Below, in pieces: positions 14,050-26,047 of a DNA stretch of 64,000 bases. The stretch comes from Leptoclinus maculatus. Lineage: Eukaryota > Chordata > Actinopteri > Perciformes > Stichaeidae. The position numbers and the translations under genes were made by a program. The stretch spans positions 15,606,617 through 15,670,616 of the forward strand of contig JAVDOI010000011.1 in NCBI GenBank assembly GCA_032191485.1, written 5' to 3'. Each line of letters starts with the position of its first letter. Position 1 is the stretch's first letter. The notes under the pieces were generated by a model, which did not search any database, was not told the DNA's origin, and worked only from the letters and a program-made list of their open reading frames with translations.

Positions 14050-14130
14050 TTAAGTTTTAAATTAAGTCAAGTCCCATGTAAATCAAGTGCTCAAATTTTT
14101 TAAACTCTGACAAGTCTCAGGTATCCAGAG
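14050..14130. repeat. Possible fragment of the fish 'AAGTC' repeat
   Basis: Contains AAGTCAAGTCCCATGTAAATC and GACAAGTCTCAGG, phrases like a dispersed fish repeat built from AAGTC words. A clearer piece is at 18583-18650. The match is short and from recall only. Confidence 0.3.
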
Positions 14131-17100
14131 GTCTGCATAATGTCGTATGTAGACATAAGACAAAAGAAACGACAGTAGGTGATTAGATGAAGTGACTAAA
14201 AGATGGACTGGTTAAATGATTGCAGGTTTCTATTCATGCTCTGGTTGTGGCTGTCTGTGCTTTTATGATGGAGCTTATGCAGGGATGTCTTACCATCGTA
14301 GACCTGCAAGTCTTGAATTATCATGGTAATAAAGCAATTAAAATGTAAAATAGTGGAATTCAATCATAGATGTGTGAGGCAATATATACTGCAATGTCAG
14401 GAGTAATGTGTCTAGATTAAGCATGTGACATTCCTCGGGTCACAAGTCAAAATCAGACTAATTTTCCTCCCCCCCGGCCCCCCCCACCCTCCCCTCACTT
14501 CTAATTCTAGTAATGTGTTGAAACATAGTGAATTAATGGGGATCTTCAAGCCAAGGGGCTTCAATTGTGCCCAAAGATTATTATTCTTTACTCCTGGTCA
14601 ATATGTAGTTAATCCAGCATGAAATTATATTTTGTTCAAGATGAAAAAAAGAGAGCGCTTGTCATCACTTTGGAATGTTTGTGCCATCAAAATGAAAGGC
14701 TTTATAGATAAATACTTGCTCGCAGCAGGGTTGGGTTTACTTTATTTCATAGCTGTCACAAGGCATTATGCACCCTTCTATCACCAATGCAGATATGTAC
14801 AAGCTAACGGATCAACACTATCTATGATTTGGGGCGCTACACCATCCAATACTCCAATACTAAGTGATTTACTCAAAGCAACTTGGCTGCATCTTTTGGA
14901 AACTGTATAATCATTATTAGTACAATTGGTTCAAGTAGGAGTAGTTCAAGCACCATGTATCGTTTAGTTTTATGTTGCAATTAATGCCATAGTATAATGT
15001 TGCGTAACTGTACCCATCAAAATATTACAGAAATAACTCAAATCACGAGGTTATGTTAATGCTTAATTTTGATGATTGACAAGATCTGTTCATTATATCT
15101 TACATAATCCAATGAGTGTTTCTCTGTATCCACGCTCATTCTACGAACCCATGCAGTCAACACACTCCAGGTAATTACATTGGCCATTATGCATTCTACC
15201 CAGTACGTTACGCAACACTGGCAATTTTATAACTCATAAACTCTGCAAGAACATCTTTTATTTTTTCAAGAATATCTTATATCAGTCGAAGAAAACAATG
15301 GAGCTGAGTTATTCTTTTCTGGGACTCTGGTTGTTTTCAACATTTCTGCAGTCTGTACAAGTCATCTGATAAACTTGAGCAAACAGCCTACAGAAGCACT
15401 ATGTTCTCCTGTATCATCCGTCTGTCCACCATCACAAACACACGAAACAACCCTCTAACCTCTTGCCTTTTAATAAGTAACAACCATACTCCATCCAGTC
15501 TTCTAGCAATCTAGCTGGTGACACGGCACAATAGTGAGGTGGCAAGTGATAAATGGCTGGACTTTGCTGAACCCTATATTGTTGTCATCTAGCCAGCACA
15601 TCAAGTGAAGCTTGTACATACCAGAAGTGCTGGAGTTTTTTTTGTATTTTTCAGGGTTGAAAATGGATGTTAATAAACAGCCTCACCTGAGCTCAATCCT
15701 GTTTAACATTGTAGTGATTAGGCATGCTTAGCTGGTTAAGCCTAATCCTCGGCGTTGTAATCCTTACTGTATTTCAACATATCAAACATTTTAATTTTCC
15801 GCACAGTGGAAGGTGTTTTTGTTGAAGCAACTGAATGTGCACCGGAAATTCCATTTGCTGATGTTGGCACATTAGTCAGTAGATTTTTGTCCTCTTTACA
15901 ATGAATAGCAGCAAGAGTTACGAAGCCTGGAAGCTGAAATGGTTCAATAAAATCTCATGTATGGACTGAAGTCATTACTTTTTCAGTGTTCCTCGCATTA
16001 TGGTGAAGCGCCAATGTAAAAACAATAGTAGCCACATCAATAAGTAATTACAGTGAATCTTTCGCCTAAGCTACATGGTCCCAAAAGAACAATGAACAAG
16101 ATGAAACATTTCAGTAAATGGCTGTGAACGATATCTTAAGAGGTTGAGTAATACACTTAGAATGTGCTGGAACTTGTCCCTTTAATCAAGTGTAAGAAAC
16201 CTGCATGAACTGTTGGCTCTCTTGAGAGAAACAAGGATGTGAGTGTTTCAGGAGGCTCAAACCCATAGCTTCTCTACCTGCTTCTGACACTGATCAAACC
16301 AATAGTTAGTAAACCACAATGACTCAGCTATAGAGTTGTAGTCAGTCCACAGAGTTGTGATTCAAATTTTCAAACACAAAGTCAGCCTCGCCTCTAAACA
16401 GCCAATAAAAATGGCTGGTCCAGCTGCTTTTCAACTTTCCATACAGCAGTTCTGAAACGCCATTGTGGCGAACCAGCAATCACAGTTTAATGGGTCGGCC
16501 TACCCTCCTGGCTTCAACTCAGAACTTCAGAAAACGGCGTTTTTACTGCCAATCACACATTAATGGAACAGATGGCTCGCTCTGAAATAGAACAGCCATT
16601 CAATAGTTCAGAAACAGAATTAACTGAAGCTGGGGGAATATTTAGCATGAAGTGACCTGCTCAGCTGAAGTCAACATGTAGAAAACTATTGCATCAGGAG
16701 AGGTGTCCAGTATTTCATGAGACTGATTAGACTGTGCTGCTTTGAGACAAACGTGCATGTATTGGTAGGTTAAGCAAGTGCAAACAACATCTGGGGATTT
16801 TAGCATGCTATCATTTATTGTTTTGCAATACAAAAGAATTTAATCCTGCATTTTCCCCAAAATCACATCTAGTTTCATCTGAACATCTTTGTCTCTACTC
16901 CTTCCCACTTCAACCATTTTTGCCGCTTAGCTTAAGAAGCTGTTTTGGCAAAACTTACTGTTTCCTTCACTGTATTAAAATCACTGCCAATTTAGATTAT
17001 TTTTTTTGTGTGTGGATGCTTCTTTGTTCCATTCTGGTTTACTTATGCCAAGACCAAGACCCACATGACATTGCAGCACTTGCCCTTTGATATGCCGTGT

Positions 17101-18582
17101 CACTGTGCCAATTGTGCTAGCTTCTTACGGGTTCATTTCCCACTCTGTTCAGAGAATAGCTGCTATTTTTAGTGGCCCTATGCAGTGCATGCAATGCAGA
17201 GAAGATCTTTCTCTGCAGCTGCACATCTGTTTATAAAAGCTACGTGGTTGTCCCTTCATGTAGAAACTGAAAGTCAATCCAATAAATCAAATGGCAGTGG
17301 CTGAGCTCTCATTAATCAGTCTTGGAGATGTAGTTAAAAAGTGCGTGCCAACATACATGTCAGAAAATATTACCAATCTTTTTTGTCAAAGCAGATTAGT
17401 TCTAGTCACGTCCCGCGCTATCTCGGGAGGCCATCCTTCATTGTCTTTGATTCCGCAATCTGAGCTTTGAAGATAGACATCAGTAATAGACCAACAGGCA
17501 AGGATTTTACACCACGTTCTTGAACTCCTATCAGAAGAACGGTGTGTCATAATAAATCTGAAATTCATTTAAAAGAAATGACATCCCTCAGTATTACCTG
17601 AAATTAAGGCATGCTAAGTGAGGGTGGATATTCCCACAGTGGAGCCAACCTTGGTTTAAATTGATCCTGGATTTATAGGGATGAATATTAAGTCAGAACT
17701 GACTTTTGTGTCCAGACACCAGGGGCTGCTTTAGAATAAGGGCAAGTAAAGTAGCTTACAGAGACACAGTGATAGATCTGAGATCAATGAGGTAAACTCT
17801 GAGGGACTGTGATACTCAGTTAATGTTAAAAAGGGGGGGGGGGGGGCTGAAATGTTGTTGCCATGGGCAACTACAGCACATAGAGAGAGAGCAGCTCTCC
17901 ACTGAGAGGGCCAAAGCAATATAGGGCATCTCCAACATCTGAACCCAAGGCCATTAGCATACATTCTACCAACATGAAGCAACAGGGTCTGCATAGAACA
18001 GATTAGCCATAGCACGAAGCATCTGCATATTGTTCACTGGAAAGTAAACCATGCATAGTCTGTTTGGCGTGTTAATGTCTGATCATATTTTTCATGAATA
18101 TATGAAAAATGACTGGGGAAATCCTTTGAATACAACCTCCCAGTGGTAGCAGTTAAATGTATTATGCTAACGTTGGCATGCTAAAATGCCAAATGTTACA
18201 CATCAGCTGTTAACATTCATGTAAATTTGAGATGACGACAATGGAAGGTTTTAAAAATCCAAGCTATCAATTATATTCACACTACCGTACTATAAAACAT
18301 GATTGGTGATTATCATTAGGGGGTGTTGCGATGAAAGAATGAAGTTGAAAAAATAATTCTTCTTTGATGTGAGCATGCCAGAGAGCAGGTAATCAAAGTC
18401 CACAATGAAGTGGATGTGCAACACTTAAACCATTATAACTTACATTTTCAATCACAGCTATTCAGAGCTGTGGAACTCCAAAGTGACCGTTTAATTTTGT
18501 TCAAAGAACATGCTTTAATTACGTTACGGGCCAGTGTTTTAGGATTGACTCAGACGATGCAATTCAGAAGACACTGGTAGTG
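14131..18582. other. Non-coding, no gene recognised
   Basis: No gene found. It includes C-rich tracts at 14469-14490 and a 14-G run at 17833-17846. A short segment near 18168-18210 has TGCTAAC and GGCATGCTAAAATGCC words that recall the 9.1-kb fish repeat, but it is too short to call. Confidence 0.55.
17833..17846. repeat. G homopolymer (14 G)
   Basis: An uninterrupted run of 14 G, one of several long G or C runs in the window. Confidence 0.93.
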
Positions 18583-18650
18583 ATGGCCAGAGATGCTCAC
18601 AAGTCATTTTTTAGCAAATCAGAGTCAAGTCTCAAGTCTGTGATGATGGT
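18583..18650. repeat. Fragment of a dispersed fish repeat (AAGTC words)
   Basis: Contains AGAGATGCTCACAAGTCATT, then AGTCAAGTCTCAAGTC. This matches, by recall, a common fish repeat with serial AAGTC motifs. No termini are visible. Confidence 0.5.
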
Positions 18651-19430
18651 GTTCCAACATCGGCTCTGCAAAGCTAGATCTAAGGAATTCAAAGCATGTA
18701 CTGTATCATCATCATCACTCCTTTATCTATTAGCGTACAGTATTTAGTGTTGGCATGACATAACAACATTAACGGCATAACATCTTAGATTTTCATTGAA
18801 AGATAAATATTACAAGGCCAAGTTAATAAATGCATCAATCTGGTGCACTTTGAGAGCAAAATGATGAAGAGGGTATATGAATGGTGAAGACACAGCAAAC
18901 GGTCCCAACCACAAAGCATGGTAAATGAGACGGGGTGCTGTAAAGCTCTCAGCCGCGAGCCACTTTCACTCCAGGCCTTTCCAAGCTGAGAGCTTATATT
19001 TGTTTCTTACCAAAATGTAAGGTATACCCTAACCCATAATTGTGCAGTTTCATTAAACATTACATAGCTACAGATAGGGACCATTTGTGCCAATAAAACA
19101 AACCTATTGTGTCCATTACTCCCATCCACGTTAGCTTTGGGCCAATACAAAGAGATTGTGACGCCATAAATCAGTCACCTCATTCAGGGCACAACGGACC
19201 CTCCCTGCTGCTGCTCAGCTTGGCTTATCAGCCATCTAGCTAGCTGGTAAGCATGGAGAAATATTTGGGTCAGTCACCATCGGCAAGCGAGCCAAAGCCC
19301 CAAAGTTAGCTAAATTGAGAAAATAGTTCAGATTTGGTGCTATTAAGAAGAGTGACAGGAGACCAAAATGTGTCATGGGTCTTCAGGTGTTAGCGAACGA
19401 AGCCATGAAGTCAGCCAAGCGACGCCGAAG
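18651..19430. other. Non-coding, no gene recognised
   Basis: Unique-looking sequence between two repeat fragments. No splice-bounded open frame or family match was seen. Confidence 0.5.
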
Positions 19431-19435
19431 GCTGT

Positions 19436-19505
19436 CCGGCTCCTCCAGTCCACGTCGAGGTGTCCTTGTGCAAGACCCTTAACCAAGCTGTTTCTACTGG
19501 GATGA
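19436..19505 (+). mobile_element. SINE body fragment
   Basis: The phrase GTGTCCTTGTGCAAGACCCT, preceded by CTCCAGTCCACGTCGAG, is a near copy of the body of the SINE at 48494-48663, which reads GTGTCCTTGAGCAAGACACT on the minus strand. The pair supports a shared SINE family inside this window. No intact tRNA-like head or tail is visible here. Confidence 0.5.
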
Positions 19506-19882
19506 ACTGGGAACAAGAGAGCAGTCCAGAACCAGTCCACCAGATTGGGACATTGTAACCCTTCAGAGGACCCGAGGGCCGAGGCAGCTGTTGATGATGC
19601 ACAACTGCTCAGCAACTGGGCCACCCAAAATCTGTGTCACGGATTTATAATGAATTCCAACTGCCAAATCACATTTCAAAGTTTCATGCTTATCCCAAAT
19701 CCTGGGTTGAGGAAGTGGCCGTTGTGATGAAGAAGCCAAGTCTTTCAAGTAGAACCCTTCATTCACCAAATTGCAATTTAAATAAACCCTCCTAGCCGTT
19801 GTCAAAAGAGAAACTTTCATCGGCAGTCTTCATGTCTTTGATTATCATATTGCACCTCTTTCACCACCTACCCATTTCCAGT

Positions 19883-19884
<2 letters not shown>

Positions 19885-19961
<77 letters not shown>
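19885..19961. repeat. (CA)n microsatellite, about 38 units
   Basis: Uninterrupted CA dinucleotides, the longest perfect dinucleotide array in the window. Confidence 0.97.
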
Positions 19962-19964
<3 letters not shown>

Positions 19965-20093
19965 CAGCAAGATTGTAGCCTGTTGATTCACAGAGGATAT
20001 GATGCAATTTCTAGCACCATGCCTCGACGGGTTTCTAAAATACAGCTACAAAACCTGTCTAACCAGCTCTGCCACTTTATGAGTAGTGCCAAA

Positions 20094-20097
20094 CCCC

Positions 20098-20128
<31 letters not shown>

Positions 20129-20129
20129 A
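20094..20129. repeat. Compound (C)n(CA)n tract
   Basis: A run of about 21 C followed directly by eight CA units. A second tract of the same construction lies at 20403-20434. Confidence 0.95.
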
Positions 20130-20402
20130 AACTCTCCTCATGCCTGCCATGGCACGTTGATAACGTAGAATAACCAGAAGAGGCAACCTGTGGTATAAAT
20201 AATTTCGAAAATGTATGACAGGGGCCTGTTTTCAATTTAGGGAATTAGGAAAAGGTGCTGATGAATATATTTCACTGATAAATATATTGTACTTTTATGC
20301 CTGCTAATTCCTAAATATATAACTGACCACTTTTGCTTAGTTTATTTTTGCAAAAGGAGCCTGATACCACTGGGCGGCACACAAGGGCTTGCAGCTGAAC
20401 AT

Positions 20403-20434
20403 CCCCCCCCCCCCCCACACACACACACACACAC
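20403..20434. repeat. Compound (C)n(CA)n tract
   Basis: Fourteen C followed by nine CA units, the same order and strand as the tract about 310 bases upstream. Confidence 0.95.
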
Positions 20435-20521
20435 TGCCAGTCCTCCATCCCGCTATGGCTTAATACTCATTCTTACAGGAACACTGCGGCTCTTAGTGCC
20501 CAACCAGCCAGGCCAGGGGCC

Positions 20522-20538
20522 GGGGGGGGGGGGGGGGG
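20522..20538. repeat. G homopolymer (17 G)
   Basis: Seventeen G in a row, opposite in strand sense to the C tracts 100-400 bases upstream. Confidence 0.95.
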
Positions 20539-20539
20539 C

Positions 20540-23500
20540 ACTGCAGCACAGAAGGCTCACTTCAACAATAGTGACTCAGATTTCCCCTTATTATCTTTGA
20601 GGAAGGACGACACATTTGGTTCAGGCTTTTTCTTTGACATTGGATAGTGTATGAAACTCTGTGGCATTGAGCACATTCAATACGAATTTGACAGCTGAAT
20701 AAATTCACAATATATATATCTATACATCATATCTTTTTTTTTTGATGATGCACAATGCTATATGGTCCCCACTCTGTAACTACCGGTCTGCTTGTCCATT
20801 TGTGCACGTCGATGCTGGTATCTGGATTTAACCATGTCTCTCTCTCGCTATCAAAACATCATCATATTGGCTCTCCTTGGAGACATAGAGTTGCCGATGC
20901 AGTTTTGCTGCTGAAAGAGGTCTTCCAGCCTGGAGGTTAATCTGGGATTTTAGCAGCTGTATGAATCAGCATTAAGCCCCTGACATTGACATAATAGTGA
21001 GGTTGCGTTCACGGACACAGTTTAACAGAGTAATGGAGATCTCATTGCTGATGTCCGCGAAGCCAGTCTGGAGGAGGCCAGATTGCTGCGGCGTCTGCTG
21101 TCCTCATCAGTCCTGCTATCAGGCGGGGCTGCCGGAGCTGACCCCCATCCGATATCACCCAGACCCACATCTCTGTACCGCTGACCCTTTACCGTCACCT
21201 CAATAATGGGGAGAGGAGATGAGCTTACCTCTCCTTAAAAGTGAAAATAGAAAAATATACATGATATATTTTTAGGTTTCGACACTAATGCCATATTGTT
21301 TCCTGAAGGACAGAATTACGAATAATGCAGATAAAAGTGGTAAATTATAGCAAATAAATTGCAGTGTGATTTCCCTTTTTTTTACCATCTCCACTACTCC
21401 TATGATAAGACTTAGCAGCAAGAGAAATGTGAGTTTGATCAGTTTGATCACGCCACGACACCCCACTTGAAATGATCACTGGACATGTCTTTTCCGGGCG
21501 GTAGTGCTCAAACTCAGAATGAATTCTGAGGTGGTTCAGTGGGGTAATGCTACTGTATGTGGGAGGTGCAGCGATTTTCATTTCCAGAATCAATTCAGTG
21601 TGAGCACTGTGGCGAGATCATGAACTCGTGGACAATTATCCCGCTAATGACAAGAAGAGTCCAATCATGGCTTGGTAATGATGCTCTGTTTTCATTCTCT
21701 GTGAAAAGCCTTAAAATAAAAGCTATAATCACTCTCATGCAATTGCAGCCCAGCACCTCGTTTTCCTGCCATTTACCGTGGAGGTTAAACTGGACATCCA
21801 CCCTCTTGTTGTTGTTTTTGCGTCATGTCTGTGAACGGAACGTGGATAATTTCTTAATGGGGCAATCAAACGCATTACCGGGCTTGAATCAAACTCTAGG
21901 AACACAACTCACCGCGCGACACATAAACATCCTCTCCTAAAAACAACTGAAGTGCGACGACAGAAAAAGCATGCTCATGTGATCAATGAGCGCTCATTCA
22001 TGGGTGAACCGCCATGACAACAAAATATAATCATATTTTTTTTCTAATTAGGTAGAAAGTGGCCGTGTTTCCATTCACATATTTGTAGGCACATTTGTCA
22101 GTATCGCATTAGAAAAGCTGTATGGGAATGGAGAAATTTGAAAAAAAATCTTTCTAGCAAAAAGCTCGCTTGAGGTGTTTTTTTTGCCTCCGTCAAAAAA
22201 TAGTTCAAACAATGACACAATGTAATTAAAAAGAACACCCACCATTGACAATACAATATTGCTTAAAACTGACCATAAAAATGACACTACATTTTTCAAT
22301 TCCCATTTGTTGCAATCGCCAAAACCTCTTGACCGAGAGTTAAATCCTAAAGAGACCGTCAATAAGAATGAATCATACTTGAAAAAAAAAAGAGTCACTT
22401 TAGACCATTTCGTAGAACAGTGGACATCTGCTATGAAGTTTGTGGGATCTGATAACCAATGCCCCTAGCTTTAATTAGCTCACAACACTGGGCATGAACA
22501 TTACACCAATTATCTTTCTTCAGCCATCCACAGGGAGGAAACGCTACCCGTTGAAGGTTCTCTATAGGGGATGCTTGGGCAGCTGCACATCTAATTACAC
22601 CTATGGGGAGAATCTCTTGGATAGCAGAACGGTCCAATTTATGCTCATAGTGGGCAATTAACAGCCCCTGTATGCCAATGGCAATGACTGAGCATTTAGT
22701 GTTATTAAAAATACACAGTGTACATATGTCCTGCTTAGAAATGTACTCGGTGGTGAGTGACTGATGCATACGAGGCTTAACCTCCTCTCCACCCTGTACC
22801 CCGTGTGTAGTGTTTAATTGCATGAATATTTCAACAGTTACTGCAAGTCCTTTCACATGTTGTCTCAGCAAGATCGCAAGTTTTCAAGATGCTCACTTGA
22901 ATTATTCATTTTAACACACAAATTTTGTGCGTCCTCTGTTTCCTGCAGAGTTTTGATATTGGAAAGCACATAAAAGGAATCAATGGTCTTTTTCCCTGAA
23001 TGAATATCTCATGTGCTCCAAATTATATCAATGAAGTTGATCTTTGTTCTTTATTTCTCTTTGTAAAATATCAAACGGATCTGACACAAAGACACGCACT
23101 CAGGCATATGCTTGAATGAGTGGGCTGCACACACTCCCTCTCGAAAGGTCAGCAAAAGATCCGTCTAACGGACTTATTTTCAAATTGCCCATTTGGCCAA
23201 AACAACAACATGGAAAATAAAAAACGCGGTATTTCACATTTCCATACACCACATGCAAAGTTGGGAGTTGAAATGTGAGCTGCAGATTAGCCCTATACAC
23301 TTATTTAAATATTTTTCCATTCAAAGTAATCAGAGATTACATTTTCAAAAGGTCAGTTGGAATAACACGGCCCACGGCAAACTTGAGGCACACCGTTTCA
23401 GGAGGGTCCGTGTTCAATAATGTATGAATGCATGCTGTTTCATTAAAATCCATCCCAATACAGCCATGTCTTTGATGAATATCCCATTACTGAGGTAACC

Positions 23501-23777
23501 CTTTTATGCAAATAAAATGTCAGTGTTTTGATCGTTTTTTGGCCAGAATTCAAAATGAAATGATGTAGAGACCTTTCTTTTTTTCGTCCAGGCTTTACGA
23601 CCGACTGCACCCCCCACAGTCAGCCTGCTCTTCGTAAAGCGGGATGGCACTCCGGAGCTTCAGCATTACTGATGATTATTCTGTGCTTTCTCGTGCACTC
23701 GCACTCAAGATTGGGACAGTCACTAATTCACGATAAAGCTCATACATAATATATGTCTGTTTTTCTTTGATATAATA

Positions 23778-23779
<2 letters not shown>
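20540..23779. other. Non-coding, no gene recognised
   Basis: No gene recognised. The longest frames (21557-21940 plus, 127 codons; 22431-22871 minus, 146 codons) have no domain and lack flanking splice signals. The part around 22440-22830 has several homeodomain-type cores (TTAATTAGC, CTAATTAC, GCAATTAA). It would be a reasonable place to test for a conserved non-coding enhancer, but conservation cannot be seen here. Confidence 0.5.

Positions 23780-23832
<53 letters not shown>
23780..23832. repeat. (TA)n microsatellite
   Basis: About 26 TA units, fully self-complementary. Confidence 0.96.
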
Positions 23833-23835
<3 letters not shown>

Positions 23836-24139
23836 AGTTACTGCAAATCAGCGAGTGATAATCTTAGTGGATTTCTTTATGCGGGGTTATTCAATTATCA
23901 ATTTTCTCATATTGAATGTCTTACTTGAGTGTGCTACGTGATATGCCCCTTTACCAAGAATGTTTTTTTTCCAGAGTACTTTTCTTTAGGTTTAATGGTA
24001 TGTCACCTTATCCATATGGATGAGGCTAATTTTTTTTATTTTTGCCTTTCAGCTGCCATGCATGGGTGAATTGGAAGAAAAGCCTCTGGGAACTCAGAAT
24101 AAAAATGAGAATGCGTCGACATATGGCGTGTCAGAAATA

Positions 24140-24300
24140 ATACATTTGGGGGTTTCCCAGCAGCATAGTCCTTACTGCAGCGGCCAGGGTTCATATCTGA
24201 CCCATGGCCCTTTGGTGCATGTTCGTCCCCTCTCTCTTTCAGCCCCCTTTCCTGACTATCATCATCAAATAATGTGAAAAGTAAAAAAAAAAGAAACAAC
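24140..24300 (+). mobile_element. tRNA-derived SINE remnant
   Basis: Contains GGCCAGGGTTCATATCTGAC, a decayed tRNA B-box (consensus GGTTCGANTCC). It is followed by CCCATGGCCCTTTGGTGCAT, a TCTCTC-rich middle and an A-rich end (AAAGTAAAAAAAAAAG). This order matches, by recall, a widespread fish SINE ending in a CTGTCAAATAAAGGC-like tail. The first 20-40 bases and the A-box are unclear. An apparent splice acceptor at 24051 lies just upstream, but no exon follows it. Confidence 0.55.
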
Positions 24301-25748
24301 ATCAGCTAAAAATAAATAAAGATAAGTTTTAATATTTTTCCCATCTAAATTCCTGGTGCCCTCCTAAACCTGAGATCACTGACAGACCACTTCATATTTC
24401 CAGATTTTAAGCAAAAGCAGGTTTAAAGGCCTCACCTATCGCAGACGTTCAAAGGTCCTCCCTTTTGATGGAGAGGGTCATGGTCTCTCCTGCTTCGCTC
24501 TGCCACTTGGCAGCGAGCCTCTTTCAGGAGCATACTGTGGCCTGTTTTTTTTTTACACCCTTGTCTTAAACGCATGGCAGCTGACACTGAAGCCACTGGC
24601 CCTTACTTGTTTGTTTTGAAAGCAGTTGCCAGAGTTAAGTGAACTCTAACCACTGAATAAACAGAAGTAGATGCAGATGCTGTAAATATTAGAGGCAAAT
24701 ATAAACATAAAGCATACAGTTGTTAATATAAACTATATGTTTTATAAAGAATATTATTGCAGGTTTAACACTGAGCCATATGTGAATCAACCTCAAGTTC
24801 ACCCAAGTAACTTTCTCGATGGGTCAACAAGCACGTGGAAATGCAAGCAATACAATACACCTGATTGCTCCGTGGTCAATTAAAGCTTAGGGGGAAAGCA
24901 GATGGAAATCAATGATGTTCTTCCGGAGGATTTAATGGAGAATTAGGACATGATAGGAAATGTCCAACATCTCCCACCATTAAAAACTTGAAGGCTCATG
25001 CGGGACTCTGTGTGTAAATAAAAGAGGGCAATAATAAGCTCCCCAGTCCTGATAATTGCAGTCAATTTAGCTATGAGTAGATGTGAGAGTGAATGGAGCT
25101 GGTGTTATCTACATGGGGCCAGCCTGTGATAGCAACGCAGAGTCCCAGGGTCCTGGGAGACTAATAACACAGTAGGATTACTGAGCGCTCACTCTGCTTG
25201 CACCAAGGACATTTGCCAATAACAACTTTATCTGCCTCCTCCATGCGCCTTGGGTTCTGGCATTTGTAACTGCTGGAAATTAAGAATCGCTTTGTTTCGT
25301 CTCCAAGCTGGGGATTGTTGACTGTGGCTGTAATAAAGACAAAAAAAAAATATATATATATATATTCTTTTAAAAACCTTTTTGATAAAACCTTGAGCAA
25401 TTTCCTCATGTCACTGTCATTTTGCCATGTCCTTATCAGTTGATTAATCAGGGAGAGTTGTCTGCTGAAGACAGCCAATTGAGGTTTGGAAGGATTTTCT
25501 GTGTGTTGTCGCGGCGGTCCTCATCCTTCACAGGGATGTCATTATTACACAACCTGCTAACCTATTAATGGGGGCTGACAAAGGCCTACAAATTGTGATT
25601 TGCATAGATTTGGCAATTTAACCGCCATCATTTTATGCTTGTGTCTGTCTCGTTACCATTCCACATCTTCAAAATCTCTCATTATAATCTATTGTATGTG
25701 GTTATAATGTGATGTAAATACTTTTTTATTGTAGCAATAATCAACAGA
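24301..25748. other. Non-coding, no gene recognised
   Basis: No gene seen. It contains a short A10(TA)n tract at about 25340-25366. The open frame at 25161-25478 (minus) includes that tract and is not a gene. Confidence 0.55.
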
Positions 25749-25756
25749 GCATCCAA

Positions 25757-26039
25757 TTTGGGCTTGAACAATGAGTTGATTTAGTTGTTTACTGATAAGT
25801 TGAAATAACAGAACGTCCTTTAGCTACTATTGAGAATTGGTCAATCGTCAATTTCCAAACAAAAATCTCAAATATTCTGTACTTCTAGCAGCATGACAGT
25901 AAATCTATCATACGCATAACATGATTGGAATTTGTTGCGGTTTCTTTATAGACAATACAATTAATCAATTGCCTAATTATTTAAGAAATTTAAACAGCAG
26001 GCAAATCAATAATAAAATAAGCCGTTAGTTGCAGCCCTG
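25757..26039 (-). mobile_element. 283-bp MITE of the GCTGCAACTAACGA family
   Basis: On the minus strand it begins CAGGGCTGCAACTAACGGCT, the recalled start of a very common fish MITE that is rich in CGATTAATCG-like words. The opposite end (TTTGGGCTTGAACAAT) is a decayed version of the same terminus. Flanks are GCATCCAA (25749-25756) and GCATCCAT (26040-26047), an 8-bp duplication with one mismatch, consistent with hAT-type insertion. It is non-coding. Confidence 0.65.
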
Positions 26040-26047
26040 GCATCCAT

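Noticed and set aside
21557..21940. 127-codon plus-strand open frame
   Set aside because: No family match, and no splice sites at either end; a CysXXCys pair alone is not enough for a zinc finger.
22431..22871. 146-codon minus-strand open frame, the longest outside transposons
   Set aside because: No recognisable domain and no flanking splice or promoter signals. One or two frames of this length are expected by chance in 64 kb read in six frames.
24051..24120. Acceptor-like TTTGCCTTTCAG followed by an open frame
   Set aside because: The frame runs into a SINE remnant and has no donor or recognisable peptide.
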